Shown: one piece after another, positions 60,455 through 64,000 of the stretch
Position numbering within the stretch: position 1 is the first letter of the stretch
How the letters are laid out: every line of letters begins with the position of its first letter
The notes under the pieces: model-generated
The model's input: the letters and a program-made list of their open reading frames with translations, nothing else
The model's database searches: none
What the model was told of the DNA's origin: nothing
From: Streptomyces sp. NRRL B-1140
GTDB taxonomy: Bacteria; Actinomycetota; Actinomycetes; Streptomycetales; Streptomycetaceae
DNA: 64,000 nucleotides
Direction: 5' to 3'
Assembly: GCF_001280065.1 (NCBI RefSeq)
Contig: NZ_LGEA01000047.1
Coordinates: 62,001 to 126,000, forward strand
Made by a program: the position numbers and the translations under genes

Positions 60455-61543
60455 ATGACCCCAGCAACGACCGAGGCGCCGCGGCGGCGCGACACCCCCC
60501 AGGACTCCGCGCCCACTCCCGTCATCTCCGTGCGCGAGCTGTGGAAGGTGTTCGGACCGAAGTCGGCCCAGGTGCCCGGCTCCGAGGAACTGCGCGGACT
60601 CACCCGCCGCGAACTGATGGACCGCACCGGATGCACGGCCGCCGTGCGCGACGTTCACTTCGACGTCGCGCCCGGAGAGGTGTTCGTCGTGATGGGCCTG
60701 TCCGGCTCCGGCAAGTCCACCCTGGTGCGCTGTCTGACCCGGCTCATCGAACCCACCGCAGGAGAGATCCTCTTCGAGGGCGAGGACATCCGCGACGCGG
60801 ACGCGAGCCGCCTGCGCGAGCTGCGCCGCAGCAAGTTCTCCATGGTCTTCCAGCACTTCGGGCTGCTGCCCCACCGCCGGGTCGTCGACAACGTGGCCTT
60901 CGGCCTGGAGATCCGCGGCATGAGCAGATCCGAACGCACCAAGCGCGCGCTGGAGGTCGTCGAACTCGTCGGTCTCGCGGGCTACGAGAGCTCCTACCCC
61001 GACCAGCTCTCCGGCGGCATGCAACAGCGCGTGGGGCTCGCCCGCGCCCTGGCCGGCGACCCCGATGTCCTCCTCTTCGACGAACCGTTCTCGGCACTCG
61101 ACCCGCTGATCCGCCGGGACATGCAGAACGAGGTCGTCCGCCTGCACCACGAGGTCGGCAAGACGATGGTGTTCATCACCCACGACCTGTCCGAGGCACT
61201 GCGCCTGGGCGACCGCATCCTCATCATGCGCGACGGCAGGATGGTCCAGTGCGGCACCGGCGACGAACTGGTCGGCGCCCCCGCGGACGACTACGTGCGC
61301 GACTTCGTCAGGGACGTGCCCCGCGGCGATGTGCTGACCCTGCGGTGGATCATGCGCCCCGCGGAGCCGGACGACCCCCTGGACGGCCCCGAACTCGGCC
61401 CGGACGTCGTGGTGAAGGAGGCCACGCGAGCGGTGCTCGCGGCCGACAAACCGGTCAAGGTCGTCGAGAACGGCAAGCTGCTCGGCATCGTCGGCGACGA
61501 CGAGATCCTCGCGGTGGTCGCCGGGCGGGAAGGCGACGCGTGA
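60455..61543 (+). CDS. Glycine betaine/proline ABC transporter ATPase
   Basis: 362 aa from the ATG with AAGAGG upstream. OpuAA/ProV type: Walker [11 protein letters not shown]-loop [11 protein letters not shown], signature [15 protein letters not shown], Walker [15 protein letters not shown] and H-loop [10 protein letters not shown]. The N-terminal insertion [14 protein letters not shown] before the P-loop is typical of this family. A C-terminal CBS-like stretch ([20 protein letters not shown]) probably senses ionic strength. The permease start overlaps its stop (TGATG). Energises betaine uptake. Confidence 0.94.
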   Translation: MTPATTEAPRRRDTPQDSAPTPVISVRELWKVFGPKSAQVPGSEELRGLTRRELMDRTGCTAAVRDVHFDVAPGEVFVVMGLSGSGKSTLVRCLTRLIEPTAGEILFEGEDIRDADASRLRELRRSKFSMVFQHFGLLPHRRVVDNVAFGLEIRGMSRSERTKRALEVVELVGLAGYESSYPDQLSGGMQQRVGLARALAGDPDVLLFDEPFSALDPLIRRDMQNEVVRLHHEVGKTMVFITHDLSEALRLGDRILIMRDGRMVQCGTGDELVGAPADDYVRDFVRDVPRGDVLTLRWIMRPAEPDDPLDGPELGPDVVVKEATRAVLAADKPVKVVENGKLLGIVGDDEILAVVAGREGDA

Positions 61544-63552
61544 TGACCGTCGCCGTGGAGAAGACCGAGAGGCCGCGGAGGACCGGGACCGAGGAGCCGC
61601 CCGCTCCCGCCCGGCGCGCGCGCACGGTCAGCCGCTCGACGATCGTGGCCGCGATCCTGGTCGTCTGGCTGGTCCTCTTCGCCGTGCTGCGCGGCAGGCA
61701 GACCCTGTCCCTCGCCGCCGCCGATCTGACCGACCTGCACCGGTGGTTCAACGACGTCAACGACTCCATCGGCGCGAACCGCAACTCCAACCCGCTCTTC
61801 CTCTACTTCTTCAACGAGATCCGTCTGGTCATCGACACCCTGGTGACCTTCGTCCAGGAGCTGATCTCGCAGCCGACCGCGGGCCGCCCGGTTCCGCAGA
61901 TCGGCTGGCTCGGCGTCGTGGGAATCGTCGGCTACGTCTCCTGGGCCGTGGGCAACTGGCGAGTCGCGCTGCTGGCCGTCGCCGGCTTCACCTTCCTCGG
62001 CCTCCAGGGCCTCTGGCAGGAAAGCATGGACACACTGGCGCTGACCCTCTCCGCGGTGTTCGTGGCGCTGCTGTTCGCCCTTCCCCTGGGGGTGTGGGCC
62101 GGGCTGTCCGACCGGTTCAACCGGATCGTGACGCCGTTCCTGGACTTCATGCAGACCATGCCCACCTTCGTCTACCTGGCGCCCCTGACCCTGTTCTTCC
62201 TGATCGGCCCGGCCTCCGCCACCATCGCGACCGCCATCTACGCGGCACCACCCGCGATCCGCATCACCGCCCACGCCATCCGCTCGGTGCCCGAGACCAC
62301 CGTCGAGGCGGCGGACTCGATGGGCGCGACGCGGCGCCAGGCGCTGCTGAAGGTCCTGCTGCCGATGTCCAAACGGACCGTGGTGATGGGCGTCAACCAG
62401 ACCATCATGGCCGCCCTGGCCATGGTGACCATCGCGGCCCTGATCAACGCGCCCGGCCTCGGAGCGACCGTCGTCCAGGCCCTGCAGTCACTGGACGTCG
62501 GCACGGCGTTCAACGCCGGACTCGCCATCGTGGTCATGGCCATCGTGCTGGACCGGGTCACCACCGCCGCGAGCGGACGGGCCGACTCGGCCCGGGGCTC
62601 GGACAGTGTCTTCCTCACGTGGCGACGGCACCTGCTGGTGGCCGGGGGAGTGGGCGCCCTGGTCCTGGTGTACCTCTCGCACACATACCTGTGGGCGGCC
62701 GAGTTCCCCGGCGAGGGCAGCACCGGCAGCACCATCGCCAGGGCGGCGACCGATGTGACCACCTGGGCACAGGACAACCTGTCGGGCCTGACGAACGCCT
62801 TCCGCGACCTCCTCACCAACGGCCTCCTCAACCCCTTCCAGACCCTGCTGACCGACTCCCCGTGGTGGCTCGTGGGCGCCGCCCTCGTCGCGCTGGGCAC
62901 GGTACTGGGCGGATGGCGTGCCGGGGCCACCACCGCCGTGTGCGTGGGCCTGCTCGTCGGCACCGGTGTGTGGTCGGACGCCATGACGACCCTGGCCTCC
63001 ACCGCGGTGGCCACCGTGCTCGTGATGCTGCTCGGCGTCGTCCTCGGGGTGTGGATGGGCCGCAGCGCGCTCGTCGACCGGCTGCTCAGGCCGTCCCTGG
63101 ACGCGGCCCAGGTCATGCCGCCGTTCGTCTATCTCGTGCCGTTCCTCGCGCTGTTCGGCGCGACACGGTTCACGGCCATCGTCGCCGCGATCGTCTACGC
63201 GGCACCCGTCGCCATCAAGATCATCGCCGACGGGGTGCGGGCCGTGCCCGGGACCACCGTCGAGGCGGCGATGTCCACCGGATGCAACACCTGGCAGATC
63301 ATCACCAAGGTCCAGCTGCCGATGTCACGCGGAGCCCTGACCCTCGCGACCAACCAGGGCCTGATCTACGTGCTGTCGATGGTCGTGGTGGGCGGACTGG
63401 TGGGAGCGGGCGCCCTCGGGTACGACGTCGTGGCCGGGTTCTCGCAGGGCCAGCTGTACGGCAAGGGACTGGCGGCCGGACTCGCCATCGTCCTGCTCGG
63501 AGTCATGTTCGACCGGATCACTCAGGCAGCGGCTCGCCGCGCCGGGGCTTAA
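61543..63552 (+). CDS. Betaine/proline ABC transporter permease, tandem fusion
   Basis: 669 aa, about twice the length of OpuAB/ProW. Two complete permease cores are fused: the first around residues 165-345 with the EAA loop ETTVEAADSMGATRRQALLK then VLLPMS; the second around 465-660 with GTTVEAAMSTGCNTWQIITK then VQLPMS. Each is preceded by its own hydrophobic stretch, and a linker with one or two spans joins them. Thus a single polypeptide replaces the usual homodimer. It lies between the ATPase (1-base overlap) and the binding protein (13 bases). Confidence 0.93.
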   Translation: MTVAVEKTERPRRTGTEEPPAPARRARTVSRSTIVAAILVVWLVLFAVLRGRQTLSLAAADLTDLHRWFNDVNDSIGANRNSNPLFLYFFNEIRLVIDTLVTFVQELISQPTAGRPVPQIGWLGVVGIVGYVSWAVGNWRVALLAVAGFTFLGLQGLWQESMDTLALTLSAVFVALLFALPLGVWAGLSDRFNRIVTPFLDFMQTMPTFVYLAPLTLFFLIGPASATIATAIYAAPPAIRITAHAIRSVPETTVEAADSMGATRRQALLKVLLPMSKRTVVMGVNQTIMAALAMVTIAALINAPGLGATVVQALQSLDVGTAFNAGLAIVVMAIVLDRVTTAASGRADSARGSDSVFLTWRRHLLVAGGVGALVLVYLSHTYLWAAEFPGEGSTGSTIARAATDVTTWAQDNLSGLTNAFRDLLTNGLLNPFQTLLTDSPWWLVGAALVALGTVLGGWRAGATTAVCVGLLVGTGVWSDAMTTLASTAVATVLVMLLGVVLGVWMGRSALVDRLLRPSLDAAQVMPPFVYLVPFLALFGATRFTAIVAAIVYAAPVAIKIIADGVRAVPGTTVEAAMSTGCNTWQIITKVQLPMSRGALTLATNQGLIYVLSMVVVGGLVGAGALGYDVVAGFSQGQLYGKGLAAGLAIVLLGVMFDRITQAAARRAGA

Positions 63553-63565
63553 GGAGCACCTCACC

Positions 63566-64000
63566 ATGGCACGACACTGGAGAGCCGGCGCCGCCGGCCT
63601 GGCCGTCCTCGGCCTCACCCTCACGGCCTGCGGGGGCGCGAAGGTCGGCGACGACAGCGCCGCCGGCTCGGGCAGCTCGGGCAAGTGCGGCACCTTCAAC
63701 CTCGCGATCAACCCGTGGGTGGGCTACGAGGCGAACGCGGCGGTCCTCGCCTACGTCGCCGAACACGACCTCGGCTGCAAGGTCGAGCAGAAGGACCTCA
63801 AGGAGGAGATCGCCTGGCAGGGCTTCGGCACGGGTGAGGTCGACGCCGTCGTGGAGAACTGGGGCCACGACGACCTGAAGAAGAAGTACATCACCGAACA
63901 GAAGACGGCCGTCGAGGCCGGCCCGACCGGCAACAAGGGCCTCATCGGCTGGTACGTGCCGCCGTGGCTGGCGAAGGCGCACCCCGACATCACCCACTGG
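63566..64000 (+). CDS. Glycine betaine-binding lipoprotein (OpuAC-like), cut by right edge
   Basis: First 145 residues, frame open to the window end. Lipoprotein signal GLAVLGLTLTACGG (lipobox LTAC), then a short Gly/Ser linker and the start of an OpuAC domain: CGTFNLAINPWVGYEANAAV, VEQKDLKEEIAWQGFGTGEV, DAVVENWGHDDL and GLIGWYVPPWLAKAHPDI. W and Y residues in NPWVGY and YVPPW are positioned like the aromatic cage that binds quaternary ammonium groups. AAGGAG precedes the ATG. Extracytoplasmic receptor of the adjacent importer. Confidence 0.93.
   Translation, partial: MARHWRAGAAGLAVLGLTLTACGGAKVGDDSAAGSGSSGKCGTFNLAINPWVGYEANAAVLAYVAEHDLGCKVEQKDLKEEIAWQGFGTGEVDAVVENWGHDDLKKKYITEQKTAVEAGPTGNKGLIGWYVPPWLAKAHPDITHW

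Overview
This is high-GC DNA from a Streptomyces or a close relative. The evidence is strong G/C third-position bias, GTG/TTG starts, mycothiol-linked enzymes, divergent TetR and IclR switches, SpoIIE-type phosphatases, and a tap-tpg pair encoding the telomere-associated and terminal proteins of linear actinomycete replicons. The mix of accessory genes and pseudogenes fits a chromosome arm.

Left end (1-8570, all minus strand): one exopolysaccharide operon that runs off the left edge. In transcription order it encodes a secreted deacetylase resembling fungal Agd3 (CE18), a PelF-like GT4 glycosyltransferase, a multi-pass membrane protein, a 4,6-dehydratase-type SDR, a sugar nucleotidyltransferase, an NAD-dependent epimerase, and a spherulin-4/GH135 (Sph3-like) protein cut by the edge. 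This set combines parts of the fungal galactosaminogalactan pathway with the bacterial Pel pathway. It is the strongest candidate here for an undescribed system.

8969-23141: a secreted protein; msrA; rifamycin phosphotransferase with an almost perfect rifamycin-associated element upstream; a GlxA-type regulator divergent from an MFS transporter; an FAD monooxygenase/TetR pair with two matched operators; a second TetR with a large inverted repeat; a PPOX-fold protein; then tap and tpg.

23234-29055: an alpha/beta hydrolase, then a decayed zone (aminotransferase fragment, IS5-type transposase tail, frameshifted NmrA-like gene) around a DUF5959 gene, an anti-sigma-type ATPase, an orphan DUF2975 membrane protein, a secreted subtilisin with P-domain and a small membrane protein.

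29608-50920: mixed accessory genes. These include two VOC proteins, a GST-like protein, an aldehyde dehydrogenase, a membrane Ser/Thr kinase, a GH16-like protein, a DUF6193 protein, an NlpC/P60 protein lacking its catalytic Cys, an FG-GAP protein, a Cys/Ser-tailed membrane protein, two SpoIIE-type phosphatases, a Tat-type FAD amine-oxidase-like protein and an orphan PotD-like lipoprotein.

Right end (51194-64000, mostly plus strand): a choline/glycine-betaine module. It comprises an OpuA-type importer (ATPase, tandem-fused permease, binding lipoprotein cut by the right edge), choline dehydrogenase, betaine aldehyde dehydrogenase, a three-component Rieske system likely to N-demethylate betaine, and two enzymes (mycothiol-dependent formaldehyde dehydrogenase and an MBL hydrolase) that would remove the formaldehyde. 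An IclR gene sits in the middle. A shared palindrome TTGCG-N5-CGCAA occurs in front of four of its transcription units, which defines a likely IclR regulon.
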